DNA of 64,000 nt from NCBI GenBank assembly GCA_903826405.1, contig CAIKEH010000043.1, positions 38,093 through 102,092 of the forward strand. The letters are read 5' to 3'. A model generated the notes under the pieces. It saw only the letters and a list, made by a program, of their open reading frames with translations. It was not told the origin of the DNA and made no database searches. This DNA comes from an uncultured bacterium (lineage in GTDB: Bacteria > Bacteroidota > Bacteroidia > Chitinophagales > Chitinophagaceae). The position numbers and the translations under genes were made by a program. Below are positions 16,049 to 24,983 of the stretch, one piece after another (within the stretch, counting starts at the first letter, position 1; every line of letters starts with the position of its first letter).

Positions 16049-17671
16049 ATGGAAGGACTAATGATGCAGTATCCACTTACGCTCACCATGATTCTGGAAC
16101 ATGGATATCGTATACATCCGACCAAGCAGATCGTATCCATCCTTCCTGACAAAAGACGCCACCAATATACTTTTGCCGATCTCTACAAAAGGAGCAAACG
16201 ACTTGCACATGCATTGAGGCACCAACTCGGTCTAGGTAAAGGAGACATGGTCGGGACCTATGCATGGAACCACCACCAGCATCTCGAAATGTATTTCGGG
16301 ATACCAGCCAGCGGCGCCATCTGCCACACCATCAACATCCGGCTTTCCGCAACACAAACGGAGTTCATCGTGAACCATGCGGAAGACAAATACATCTTCA
16401 TAGATGCCACTCTGGTTCCTCAATTCGAGAAGATACGATCTGCTTTGACAACGGTACGGGGATTCATAGTACTCAATGCACCAGAAGATTTCACCACTAC
16501 GCTTCATAACTGGCAACATTATGAAGAACTGCTGTCCAGAGCTTCGGAGGATGCGGATTGGTCACTGATTGAAGAAGACGATCCTTGTGCAATGTGCTAC
16601 ACCAGCGGCACAACCGGTCAACCGAAAGGAGTCCTGTATTCACATAGATCCACCGTACTGCATGCGATGTCCGTTTGTATGCCCAATCATGCGAATGTAT
16701 CATTCCACGACACCATGCTCATCATCGTTCCTCAATTTCATGTCATGGCATGGGGGTTCCCCTTTGCAGGAATAATGGCCGGCGCACGCATCGTCTTCCC
16801 GTCCATGCATATGCAACCAGAGTCCCTGATCCGTATCATTTTGGCGGAGAATGTCAATAAAGCCGCAGCTGTTCCCACCATCTGGCTGGGTGTTTACGCC
16901 GCACTGAAGTCGGGTGGCATCAAAAGCATCCCCTTGAAAGAACTCATCGTTGGCGGAGCCGCAGTTCCACCCAACCTGATCGAGAATTTCCAGCAAGAAT
17001 TCAACATCACTGTGGTCCACTCCTGGGGCATGACGGAGACATCCCCCGTAGTCACCATGGGCAGGTTGCAACCGGAACATGCATCGCTTAGCGATGAACA
17101 GAAGATCACATTAAGAGCCAGGCAGGGTCAACCCCTTTTTGGCACCGAGATACGCATCATGAAGGAAGACCACACCCCAGCACCCTGGGACGGGATTACA
17201 CCAGGTGAAGTACAGGTACGAGGGGCATGGGTCATCGAAAGCTACTATCAAGTGAAAAGCCGGGATAATTTCACGGAAGATGGCTGGTTCCGTACCGGCG
17301 ATGTGGCAACGATGGATCCACAAGGCTACATGCAGATCACTGACCGCACAAAGGATCTGATCAAAAGTGGTGGTGAATGGATCTCTTCCGTCGCTCTTGA
17401 ACTCTCGATCATGACACATCCTAAAGTAAGAGAAGCGTCAGTCATCGCCATCCCCGATGATAAATGGCTGGAGCGTCCTTTGGCCTGCGTAGTGCTTAAG
17501 GATCCTGAAGAAATCATCTCCCATCAGGAATTGACGGAGTTCCTCACGCCACATTTCGCGAAATTCCAGATTCCTGACCAACTCCGTATTTTGCTGGAGA
17601 TCCCTAAAACCAGTGTGGGCAAATTCGACAAGAAAGAGATGAGAAGGCTATATGCAGAAGGGAAATTATAG
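16049..17671 (+). CDS. Medium/long-chain acyl-CoA ligase (AMP-binding enzyme)
   Basis: 540 aa. Start taken at ATG 16049 because family members commonly begin MxxLMMxYPLTL; an in-frame ATG at 16019 is possible. ANL superfamily motifs in order: CYTSGTTGQPKGVLYSHRS (P-loop, residues 185-203), SWGMTETSP (A5), GWFRTGDVATMDPQGYMQ (A7) and DRTKDLIKSGGEWIS (A8), ending with the A10 lysine in TSVGKFDKKEM. The TxxLYSH region and the N-terminus resemble the long-chain-fatty-acid/3-methylmercaptopropionyl-CoA ligase group. It activates a carboxylic acid through an acyl-AMP to its CoA thioester, with substrate undetermined. Confidence 0.92.
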   Translation: MEGLMMQYPLTLTMILEHGYRIHPTKQIVSILPDKRRHQYTFADLYKRSKRLAHALRHQLGLGKGDMVGTYAWNHHQHLEMYFGIPASGAICHTINIRLSATQTEFIVNHAEDKYIFIDATLVPQFEKIRSALTTVRGFIVLNAPEDFTTTLHNWQHYEELLSRASEDADWSLIEEDDPCAMCYTSGTTGQPKGVLYSHRSTVLHAMSVCMPNHANVSFHDTMLIIVPQFHVMAWGFPFAGIMAGARIVFPSMHMQPESLIRIILAENVNKAAAVPTIWLGVYAALKSGGIKSIPLKELIVGGAAVPPNLIENFQQEFNITVVHSWGMTETSPVVTMGRLQPEHASLSDEQKITLRARQGQPLFGTEIRIMKEDHTPAPWDGITPGEVQVRGAWVIESYYQVKSRDNFTEDGWFRTGDVATMDPQGYMQITDRTKDLIKSGGEWISSVALELSIMTHPKVREASVIAIPDDKWLERPLACVVLKDPEEIISHQELTEFLTPHFAKFQIPDQLRILLEIPKTSVGKFDKKEMRRLYAEGKL

Positions 17672-17758
17672 TCTAAAGAGATCAGCAAAAGGCTACAGTT
17701 TTTTCCCTTAACGTAAGAAAAAAATACAACCTTCATTCTCGAAACCGGCTAGATACAC

Positions 17759-18910
17759 ATGAAACAATACGACGCCATAGTAATCGGCTTGGGATCCATG
17801 GGGTCCTCGACGGTTTATCACCTCGCTAAAGAAGGTATGAGCGTACTGGGCCTGGAGCAGTTCGACATCACACACGATCAGGGTTCCCATGCGGGCCAAA
17901 GCCGCATCATTCGAAAATCATACTACGAACACCCCGACTATGTTCCTATACTGGAGAGGGCGTATCACAATTGGCGTGTACTGGAAAACATCACCGGCGT
18001 AGAAGTATACCATCGCACTGGTCTGCTCTATTTTGGGAATCCCGAACATCAACTCATCAAAGGCAGTAAACTTTCCGCTTCCACATACAATATCCCTTTT
18101 CATCCAATGAATGACGAGGAGGTTTCAATAAAATATCCTCACTTCGAGGTTCCCCAAGACCATGAGAAATGGTTCGAACCCGATGCAGGTTTCGTTACGC
18201 CGGAACGTGCTATACTCTTATACGTTCAATTGGCGATGCGCCTTGGGGCTGACATACAGGCCAAAGAGAAGGTTCTGCACTGGAATAGGAGACCCGATGG
18301 CATTACCGTGACCACCGATAAAGGAGTTTACACGGCCAGAAAATTGATCATTACTGCCGGACCCTGGGCAGGAAAGCTCATTCCAACTCTATCTGGAAAT
18401 CTCAGTCCGAGCCGACAGGTAGTAGCTTGGGTTAAACCCAAAAACTGGAAGGATTTTGAAATGGGTAATTTCCCCTGCTGGACTTTGGCGGATGGCATGA
18501 AACCCGGTATATATTATGGCTTCCCCATTCTTGATGTAGGAAAATTCGGTGGCCCGATCGGACTCAAGTTGGCATACCACTACCCTACTGGGAAAACCGA
18601 TCCGGATGCGGTGAGCAGGATCATCACCGAAGCAGATGAAGCGGAGATACGTTACATTTTGGACAACTTCTTTCCAAACAGTAATGCTGAATTGCTGACA
18701 CTAAAAACCTGTCTGTATACGAACACTCCGGACGAGAACTTTATCATCGACTTCGCCCCCGGACAGGATGAAGATGTGGTGATAGCCGCAGGGTTCAGTG
18801 GGCATGGTTTCAAATTCGCCTCCGCCATCGGCGAGATCATGGCCGATCTTGCACTGAAAGGAAAAACGTTCTTACCCATAGGCTTCTTGAGTGCAAAAAG
18901 ATTCGCATGA
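17759..18910 (+). CDS. solA: N-methyl-L-amino-acid (tryptophan) oxidase, FAD-dependent
   Basis: 383 aa, the normal length for the monomeric sarcosine oxidase/N-methyltryptophan oxidase family. N-terminal FAD-binding GxGxxG: VIGLGSMGSSTVYHLAKEG (residues 8-26), followed by HAGQSRIIRKSYYEHPDYVP, which is a family signature. The covalent flavin cysteine is C318 in LKTCLYTNTPDENFIID. These enzymes oxidatively demethylate N-methyl amino acids to formaldehyde, hydrogen peroxide and the free amino acid. The symbol follows the E. coli SolA resemblance; the true substrate (sarcosine, N-methyl-Trp or pipecolate) is not decided. The next gene overlaps by four bases (ATGA). Confidence 0.85.
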   Translation: MKQYDAIVIGLGSMGSSTVYHLAKEGMSVLGLEQFDITHDQGSHAGQSRIIRKSYYEHPDYVPILERAYHNWRVLENITGVEVYHRTGLLYFGNPEHQLIKGSKLSASTYNIPFHPMNDEEVSIKYPHFEVPQDHEKWFEPDAGFVTPERAILLYVQLAMRLGADIQAKEKVLHWNRRPDGITVTTDKGVYTARKLIITAGPWAGKLIPTLSGNLSPSRQVVAWVKPKNWKDFEMGNFPCWTLADGMKPGIYYGFPILDVGKFGGPIGLKLAYHYPTGKTDPDAVSRIITEADEAEIRYILDNFFPNSNAELLTLKTCLYTNTPDENFIIDFAPGQDEDVVIAAGFSGHGFKFASAIGEIMADLALKGKTFLPIGFLSAKRFA

Positions 18911-19392
18911 AAACAATACCGCATATCTGCTCCATGATATACTTCCTATTGATCAGCATGATAGCCACGGCCCAGTCCGATGATCTACTCATCAGGGAGG
19001 CACGTACCCGATCGAATTCCGCTATTGCAGCCAGGGATACGACTGCTCTTGCTGCAGAATGGACTGAGGATTTCCATGTCATTTCATCCCGGAATTCAGA
19101 AGTCTCCGGCAAAGCAAATAACAGACACCTGTTCGCTAACGAGTTTCAAACGAAGAAAAACTTGATCTATATCCGATCTACGGACAAGGTTAAAGTGAAT
19201 CCAGCATGGAACATGGCGTCGGAAAGTGGCCAGTGGACGGGTTCCTGGCAGGAACCAGACGGCCTGGTGAAAATCGGAGGAAACTACTTCGCCAAATGGC
19301 ACAAGTTGAAGGGAGTATGGAAGATCCGTGCAGAGATTTTCGTACCGCTATATTGCACGGGTAGCGTTTTTTGCGATAAAACGCCGTTTTGA
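18907..19392 (+). CDS. Exported DUF4440 / NTF2-like protein
   Basis: 161 aa. Signal peptide (IPHICSMIYFLLISMIATAQS, cleavage about residue 24). The rest is one SnoaL/NTF2-like barrel: IREARTRSNSAIAARDTTALAAEWTEDF split over helix 1-2, VISSRNSEVSGKANN, and the beta strands ending WHKLKGVWKIRAEIFVPL, as in DUF4440 proteins. Its ATG lies inside the oxidase stop (ATGA at 18907-18910), so the two are co-translated. Possible roles are ligand binding or cyclase-like chemistry; none can be assigned. Confidence 0.75.
   Translation: MKTIPHICSMIYFLLISMIATAQSDDLLIREARTRSNSAIAARDTTALAAEWTEDFHVISSRNSEVSGKANNRHLFANEFQTKKNLIYIRSTDKVKVNPAWNMASESGQWTGSWQEPDGLVKIGGNYFAKWHKLKGVWKIRAEIFVPLYCTGSVFCDKTPF
19364..19384 (+). 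terminator. Hairpin at the end of the DUF4440 gene, terminator-like
   Basis: Arms GCGTTTT (19364-19370) and AAAACGC (19378-19384) pair perfectly over seven bases with a seven-base loop, and a CGTTTTGATC run follows. It overlaps the last codons of the gene. Weak U-tract, so this is only a candidate. Confidence 0.4.
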
Positions 19393-19544
19393 TCTTACTG
19401 CAACATCTTGGATCGCTTGAAGATCTTTACCATCATAAAGTAACGATACGTCTGCAAAATGAAATTTGTCGTTTCGTCATGCTTGACAACGCTTACATCC
19501 AGCTAAACGCCGACCTCGCTGAAGACCGGGCACGCAGCTAACAG

Positions 19545-20762
19545 TTATCCATCCTTGGGCTTGACAAACTCCCCTTCACTCTTCGCGATGACCACGGTGG
19601 CCACCCCATTACCGATCAGATTGGTGATTGCCCTGGCTTCAGACATGAACTTGTCCACGCCCAGCAGAAAAGCCAGCCCCTCCAAGGGTATACGATGCAA
19701 TGCAGTGAGTGTGGAGGCCAATACGATGAACCCACTACCCGTAACACCGGCAGCTCCTTTTGAAGTGATCATCAGGATCCCGATGATGCTTACGATCTCC
19801 GGCATGCTCAACTGCACATCGTAAAGTTGTGCCAGGAAAATGATGGCCATGGACAGGTAAATGGAAGTTCCATCCAGATTGAAGGAATAGCCGGTTGGAA
19901 CGACCAATCCCACAACTGGTTTACTGCAACCCATCCGTTCGAGTTTCGAGATGAGAGAAGGTAAAGCCGCCTCAGAAGAAGAAGTACCCAATACGATGAG
20001 CAATTCTTCTTTGATGTATCCCAGGAATTTCCAGATGTTCTCTTTCGCATATCGCATGATGGAACCAAGCACGCCAAAAATAAAGATGAACATGGTGCAG
20101 TAAACCGTCAACATCAGTTTGGCAAGGGGTATCAGTGTATGCAATCCGAATTTGCCAACGGTAAAGGCCATTCCGCCAAAAGCACCGAGCGGTGCCAGAT
20201 ACATGACCCATCGTAACCCCGTGAAAACGAAACCGGATGCCTTTTTCAAAAAGTTGAGGATGATGGGTGGCCTGTTATACATGGCCAAAATGATGCCCGT
20301 GATGATGGAGACCAGGAGTACTTGCAAAGTGAAATTGCTCATGAAGAATTTACCCCACTCAATGCCACTATCTGCATGGTTGGTGTATTTACTGCTGTCC
20401 TGCGGAATCAGGCCTTGACGGGCGATCCTTCCTGGCTGGATCACGTGGGCAACAACTATTCCAATGACCAAGGCCAATGTAGTTACCACTTCGAAATAGA
20501 CGACCGCCTTCAGTCCGATCCTTCCCACTTTGGCCAGACTTTCCATTCCGGCAATGCCCAGCACAATGGTCAGGAATATTACGGGGGGAATGAACAACTT
20601 GATGATGTCGACGAAAGTTGTACCGATTACTCCCATTTTAATTGCAGTGGCAGGCAAGTAATGCCCCACCAATACCCCGATGGTCACGGCAATGAGTACC
20701 CAAAAAGTCAGGTTGGATAGCATCCTGAGATATAAAGGACGGACGATGGGATCTGATTGCAA
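19545..20762 (-). CDS. Dicarboxylate/amino acid:cation symporter (SDF/DAACS family)
   Basis: 405 aa with the DctA/GltP architecture: eight membrane helices plus two hairpin loops. Diagnostic motifs are HP1 TSSSEAALPSLISKLE (the serine-rich hairpin), GYSFNLDGTSIYLSM (TM7 NMDGT-type motif) and HP2 ITSKGAAGVTGSGFIVLASTL, all cation/substrate-site elements. It imports C4-dicarboxylates, glutamate or neutral amino acids with protons or sodium; the substrate cannot be chosen by eye. It points away from the rightward acyltransferase-like gene, and both may share the 125-bp divergent intergenic region. Confidence 0.93.
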   Translation of the reverse strand: MQSDPIVRPLYLRMLSNLTFWVLIAVTIGVLVGHYLPATAIKMGVIGTTFVDIIKLFIPPVIFLTIVLGIAGMESLAKVGRIGLKAVVYFEVVTTLALVIGIVVAHVIQPGRIARQGLIPQDSSKYTNHADSGIEWGKFFMSNFTLQVLLVSIITGIILAMYNRPPIILNFLKKASGFVFTGLRWVMYLAPLGAFGGMAFTVGKFGLHTLIPLAKLMLTVYCTMFIFIFGVLGSIMRYAKENIWKFLGYIKEELLIVLGTSSSEAALPSLISKLERMGCSKPVVGLVVPTGYSFNLDGTSIYLSMAIIFLAQLYDVQLSMPEIVSIIGILMITSKGAAGVTGSGFIVLASTLTALHRIPLEGLAFLLGVDKFMSEARAITNLIGNGVATVVIAKSEGEFVKPKDG

Positions 20763-20859
20763 GGGAATGTGTTTGCGTCAAAATACTGAAAATTAACTCC
20801 GGAGCGGCGAGATAAGGAACAAATTTCAAAGCAAGTAAGCTTCAGCGGCAATATTTTCT

Positions 20860-20867
20860 TACCTTGA
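20860..20867 (+). promoter_or_regulatory. Possible -7 box (TACCTTGA)
   Basis: 20 bases upstream of the ATG at 20888; matches TAnnTTTG at six of eight positions. No convincing -33 box at the usual distance. One of four TACCTTG cores upstream of rightward genes in this window. Confidence 0.28.
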
Positions 20868-20887
20868 AGAGACCAAAACCAACATTG

Positions 20888-22018
20888 ATGTCTGGCACAA
20901 CTGCTTCACAACCCAACTTATCTCAGCGTCTTTATTCACTCGATGCCCTTCGTGGCTTCGATATGTTCTGGATCATGGGCGCCGAGGATATTTTCCATTC
21001 ACTCGCAAAGGCTACCGGTTCACCCTTCTGGGGAGCTATTGCAGATCAACTGACACATCCTTCCTGGAACGGATTTCATATGTATGACCTCATCTTTCCG
21101 CTATTTCTTTTTATTGCAGGTGTAGCTACCCCGTATTCCGTAGGACGTGAACTGGAAAAAGGAAAGTCAAGGCAACAGGTATTGATGCGCATCATACGCA
21201 GAGGCATCCTTTTGGTCCTACTGGGGATCATATACAACAATGGACTGGACGAAATAAAGCCACTGAGCGAGATCCGTTTCGGTAGTGTACTCGGTCGCAT
21301 CGGCCTGGCCTGGATGTTCGCGAACATCATATATGTCTTCACCAGCCGACCATTCACACGTTTCGTTTGGTTTTTCTCTCTGATCATCGGCTATTATCTG
21401 ATCCTGAAATTCAATGCTGCCCCCGGATTCGCCCCCGGCGATCTTACCCAGCCTGGAAACTTCAGTTCATATGTCGACCGTCTGTTCATGCCCGGTAGAC
21501 TTTACCTCGGCAATCATGATCCAGAAGGCCTTTTTTCCACCATACCTGCCATCGGAACAGGGCTGCTCGGAATTTTGACAGGAGAATTCCTGAAAAACAG
21601 CACTTTCAGTGGAACCCAAAAGGCACTCAGATTAGCCGGTTTCGGTGCATTGGCCATTATAGGTGCCGTACTCTGGAACATGGATTTCCCCATAAATAAG
21701 AACCTCTGGACAAGCTCTTTCGTACTTCTCGTCGGCGGCATCAGCTTGCTATTCCTTTCCATATTCTACTACATCATCGACGTGAAAGGTTACCAAAAAT
21801 GGGCTTTCTTCTTCAAGGTGATCGGTATGAATTCCATATTGATCTACCTGTCAGGCCATGTCATCAATTGGGAATATGCGAATAATGGTCTTTTCGGCTG
21901 GCTGGGACAATTAGTTGGAGAGCCTTACAAAGCGGTCCTAATGGCGATCACCTTCGTTCTTCTGGAATGGGGATTCCTTTATTTCCTCTACAAAAAGAAG
22001 ATTTTCCTGAGGGTTTGA
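20888..22018 (+). CDS. Membrane acyltransferase-like protein (DUF5009/NagX-HGSNAT type)
   Basis: 376 aa; start at ATG 20888 (the earlier TTG at 20864 is less likely). Begins SLDALRGFDMFWIMG, the DALRGF signature of the heparan-alpha-glucosaminide N-acetyltransferase/NagX and related acyltransferase-3-like families. Roughly ten transmembrane helices. Further landmarks: HPSWNGFHMYDLIFPLFLF (the H-x-x-W-x-G pattern), GRLYLGNHDPEG (with the conserved His) and GLLSTIPAIG. Family members transfer acetyl groups across the membrane to amino sugars. The substrate here is unknown; no polysaccharide genes flank it. Confidence 0.85.
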   Translation: MSGTTASQPNLSQRLYSLDALRGFDMFWIMGAEDIFHSLAKATGSPFWGAIADQLTHPSWNGFHMYDLIFPLFLFIAGVATPYSVGRELEKGKSRQQVLMRIIRRGILLVLLGIIYNNGLDEIKPLSEIRFGSVLGRIGLAWMFANIIYVFTSRPFTRFVWFFSLIIGYYLILKFNAAPGFAPGDLTQPGNFSSYVDRLFMPGRLYLGNHDPEGLFSTIPAIGTGLLGILTGEFLKNSTFSGTQKALRLAGFGALAIIGAVLWNMDFPINKNLWTSSFVLLVGGISLLFLSIFYYIIDVKGYQKWAFFFKVIGMNSILIYLSGHVINWEYANNGLFGWLGQLVGEPYKAVLMAITFVLLEWGFLYFLYKKKIFLRV

Positions 22019-22247
22019 TGCCAAAAGGTCTGCCTTATCGATGTCCCGATTAATCAGTTTTACGGGAACGGCATGAGCATATCCTGACCGTTTAAAATAA
22101 CTCAAGTAAAAAGACCCGAACAAAAATTCTGATCCCGGAATAGAGACAGGCGTTCTCCAGAGAATAATATGCCTACACATTCAGTTATGCCTTAGAACGT
22201 CTGATTCAACTATTCTTCAATTTGACTCACTGCTTCAACTCTGTTTC
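22019..22247. other. Intergenic between acyltransferase and acylase genes
   Basis: 229 bp with no credible gene; moderately AT-rich near 22080-22240. The acylase promoter should be here, but I find no clear TAnnTTTG box. Confidence 0.4.
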
Positions 22248-24311
22248 ATGAAAAAGATGTTATTGCTTGGTTTCATCTTATGTAATATCACCCTGGGCAT
22301 GGCTCAGGCAACGATCAATTGGGACGAATGGGGCGTGCCCCATATACAGGGAAAAAATGATGAAGAACTCATGTTCGCCGAAGGTTGGGCTCAGATGCAA
22401 CTCCACGGGAACCTGATCACGGAACTATATGGACGTGCCCGGGGTCGTGGTGCGGAATATTGGGGCAAGACGAGATTACAGGAAGACATGTTCATACATA
22501 CCCTTGGATTCCCGGAACTGGCAGACAAGTGGACCGCTGAGCAGGATCCCGAATACAAAAGATTATTAACGGCATTCGTCAAAGGTCTGAATGCATATGT
22601 CCAAGCTTTCCCGGAAACCATTAGACCGGAGAACCGCATCGTACTTCCGCTGACCCCGACAGATGCGAATGCGCATGCCATCTTTGTGCTCTATGGACGT
22701 TTCGTGGGTGGCGGCGAGATGGAGATGGATCAGGATTGGCGGGAAATGGGTTCAAATACTTGGGCCATTGCCCCATCCAGATCGGCGAGTCATAACGCCA
22801 TGTTGATACAAAACCCTCACCTTCCTTGGCAAGGGGAATTCCTCTTCACCGAATTGCACCTCATGAAACCGGGTAAAAATATGTACGGCTCCTCACTTGT
22901 TGGTCTTCCCGGTATCGCCATAGGCTTCAATGAGAATCTCGGCTGGAGCCACACCAATAATACCATCGACAATGCGGATACTTATGAAGTCACCCTTCAG
23001 GATGATGGTTATTTGCTGGACGGCGTGAAACTCCCATTCCAAGTAAAAAACAAGGTGCTTCGTTACAAAGATGAAAATGGACAAATGAAGGAAGAGAAAT
23101 TCGTCATCAGGTCCACCCTTCATGGTCCCTTGGTGGGAATGGGCAAGAACAAGGCTCTCGCCATTCGCATGCCCGGGTACGACCGGCCGAATGCAGGCCT
23201 GCAGTGGTGGCACATGATCAATGCCAACAGTTTCCAGGAATTCGAAGCCGCACTGAAAATGGCGCAGATCCCTTTCTTTAATGTCATGTATGCGGACAAA
23301 GCCGGCAATATTTTCTATCTATTCAATGGACTGGTTCCCAAACGCCGCGAAGGAGATTGGGAGCACTGGAACAAAGTGGTTCCTGGAGATAAATCAGCGG
23401 ATATCTGGAATGAAGTGCATTCATATGCCGAACTTCCCAAGTTGAAAAACCCTTCCACAGGATGGTTGCAGAACACTAACGATCCACCTTGGAGTTCTAC
23501 TTACCCCTTCGCAATAAACTCCGCGGATTTCCCTCCCTACATGTCGCCACATGTCATGGACTACAGGAATCAGCGTTCCATTCGGATGCTCATGGAAGAT
23601 GATTCCATCACCTTCGATGAACTCATGGAATACAAACTGTCCACAAGGATGGAATTGGCAGATCGTATACTGGACGATCTCTTTCAGGCCATCGACTTAT
23701 ATGGGACCCCTATCAGCAAGAGTTCCAAAGATGTCCTTTCAAAATGGGACCGGAAGGCTGATGCAGGAAGCTCCGGCGCTGTCCTTTTTGCCAGGTGGGC
23801 AGAACGCATGAACACGGGAAATCCTGCCATGTACTCCGTGAAATGGAACGAGAAGGACCCACTCCGTACGCCGAAAGGACTTGCAGATCCTAAGACCGCC
23901 GTACGCGAACTGGATTCAGCCACCCTCGAAGTGATCAGGGATCATGGGAAAGCGGATATAAGTTGGGGAGATGTAGTTCGTATTCATTCACAGAAATTCG
24001 ATTTGCCAGGCAATGGTTCCAGTGGTGGTCTGGGAGTATTCCGTGTGGCCTGGTCGGGTATGGGCAAGAACCATAAACAATATATTGGGGGAGGCGACTC
24101 TTGGGTAGGACTCATCGAATTCGGCAAGAAAGTCAGGGCAAGGGTCCTGCTCAGCTATGGGAATTCCTCACAGCAAGGCAATGAACACAATGGGGACCAG
24201 TTGAAATTTTTCTCAGAGAAAAAAATGCGCACAGCATACTTCTATCCAAAAGACGTAGATGCGCATCGGGTAAGGAAGGAACTCATGAAAGGCAAAGTGT
24301 TCGCCGAATGA
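22248..24311 (+). CDS. Penicillin acylase family (Ntn-hydrolase) acylase, exported
   Basis: 687 aa. Signal peptide (MKKMLLLGFILCNITLGMAQ), then alpha chain DEWGVPHIQGKNDEELMFAEGWAQMQLH. The autocatalytic site and nucleophile Ser is S169 in MGSNTWAIAP (G168-S169-N170), so processing should cut between G168 and S169. Downstream TNNTIDNADTYEV and MIQNPHLP-type segments and the C-terminal LSYGNSSQQGNEHNGDQ match S45 peptidases such as N-acyl-homoserine-lactone and penicillin acylases. Likely a periplasmic amide hydrolase; substrate open (acyl-HSL quenching is possible). Confidence 0.93.
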   Translation: MKKMLLLGFILCNITLGMAQATINWDEWGVPHIQGKNDEELMFAEGWAQMQLHGNLITELYGRARGRGAEYWGKTRLQEDMFIHTLGFPELADKWTAEQDPEYKRLLTAFVKGLNAYVQAFPETIRPENRIVLPLTPTDANAHAIFVLYGRFVGGGEMEMDQDWREMGSNTWAIAPSRSASHNAMLIQNPHLPWQGEFLFTELHLMKPGKNMYGSSLVGLPGIAIGFNENLGWSHTNNTIDNADTYEVTLQDDGYLLDGVKLPFQVKNKVLRYKDENGQMKEEKFVIRSTLHGPLVGMGKNKALAIRMPGYDRPNAGLQWWHMINANSFQEFEAALKMAQIPFFNVMYADKAGNIFYLFNGLVPKRREGDWEHWNKVVPGDKSADIWNEVHSYAELPKLKNPSTGWLQNTNDPPWSSTYPFAINSADFPPYMSPHVMDYRNQRSIRMLMEDDSITFDELMEYKLSTRMELADRILDDLFQAIDLYGTPISKSSKDVLSKWDRKADAGSSGAVLFARWAERMNTGNPAMYSVKWNEKDPLRTPKGLADPKTAVRELDSATLEVIRDHGKADISWGDVVRIHSQKFDLPGNGSSGGLGVFRVAWSGMGKNHKQYIGGGDSWVGLIEFGKKVRARVLLSYGNSSQQGNEHNGDQLKFFSEKKMRTAYFYPKDVDAHRVRKELMKGKVFAE

Positions 24312-24502
24312 AAATGAAATGAACATCCAGATGCAACTCTGATCTGTCTCATTCCGGCATTTCCCTGGCCCTCGCCATGAACATGACCAAACACATGTTT
24401 TTTTGCGTTGCTGCATCAACTATCATGACCAAGGTCAATGATTCAGGATTGACATTGGCATAACTTTTCAATTCATTTCAAGGCCGGTAAAAATCACACA
24501 GC

Positions 24503-24922
24503 ATGAAACTCAACATGAAACAATATCATCCGGTATCCAGGTTGGCCATTTACCTGCTTGCCGGCATCCTGATATGCATAGGGATTTATTATCTGGTAAA
24601 ACCTGGAGACCTGTTGGCCTATGTACCTGTGTTCCTCATCGGAGGCATCATGTGGGCATATTTGGTTGGAGCATGCTTCATTGGAGCAGGCGTTTCACTG
24701 ATCGCCAATCAATATGTGAAGTTGACCAGCTATCTCCTCGCTTTTTTTCTGGTCGTGTTTATTTTGACTATACATGTTCCCAACGCGATCAATACGGCAG
24801 ATGTCACTTTCCGGACCTTTGCGCTGATCAATATTCTGAAGGACACGGCCATTGCGGCATTCGCCCTGCACATAGCTGCCAGTGCGCACCATCAGCATCT
24901 GCATTTCGAGGAGGATGATTGA
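24503..24922 (+). CDS. DoxX-like small membrane protein
   Basis: 139 aa with four transmembrane helices (about 14-34, 45-65, 70-92, 107-128), matching DoxX/DoxD-like membrane proteins: LLAGILICIGIYYLVKPGDLLAYVP at the start, and GACFIGAGVSLIANQYVKL, then a His-rich tail (AASAHHQHLHFEEDD) with possible metal contacts. DoxX proteins are associated with redox and stress responses, but no mechanism can be assigned. Preceded by 191 bp of non-coding DNA. Confidence 0.78.
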   Translation: MKLNMKQYHPVSRLAIYLLAGILICIGIYYLVKPGDLLAYVPVFLIGGIMWAYLVGACFIGAGVSLIANQYVKLTSYLLAFFLVVFILTIHVPNAINTADVTFRTFALINILKDTAIAAFALHIAASAHHQHLHFEEDD

Positions 24923-24983
24923 AGGATCATTGGTGTATAATCAGGATTGTACTCCTCACGATTCAGGAATCGATCACGAATGT

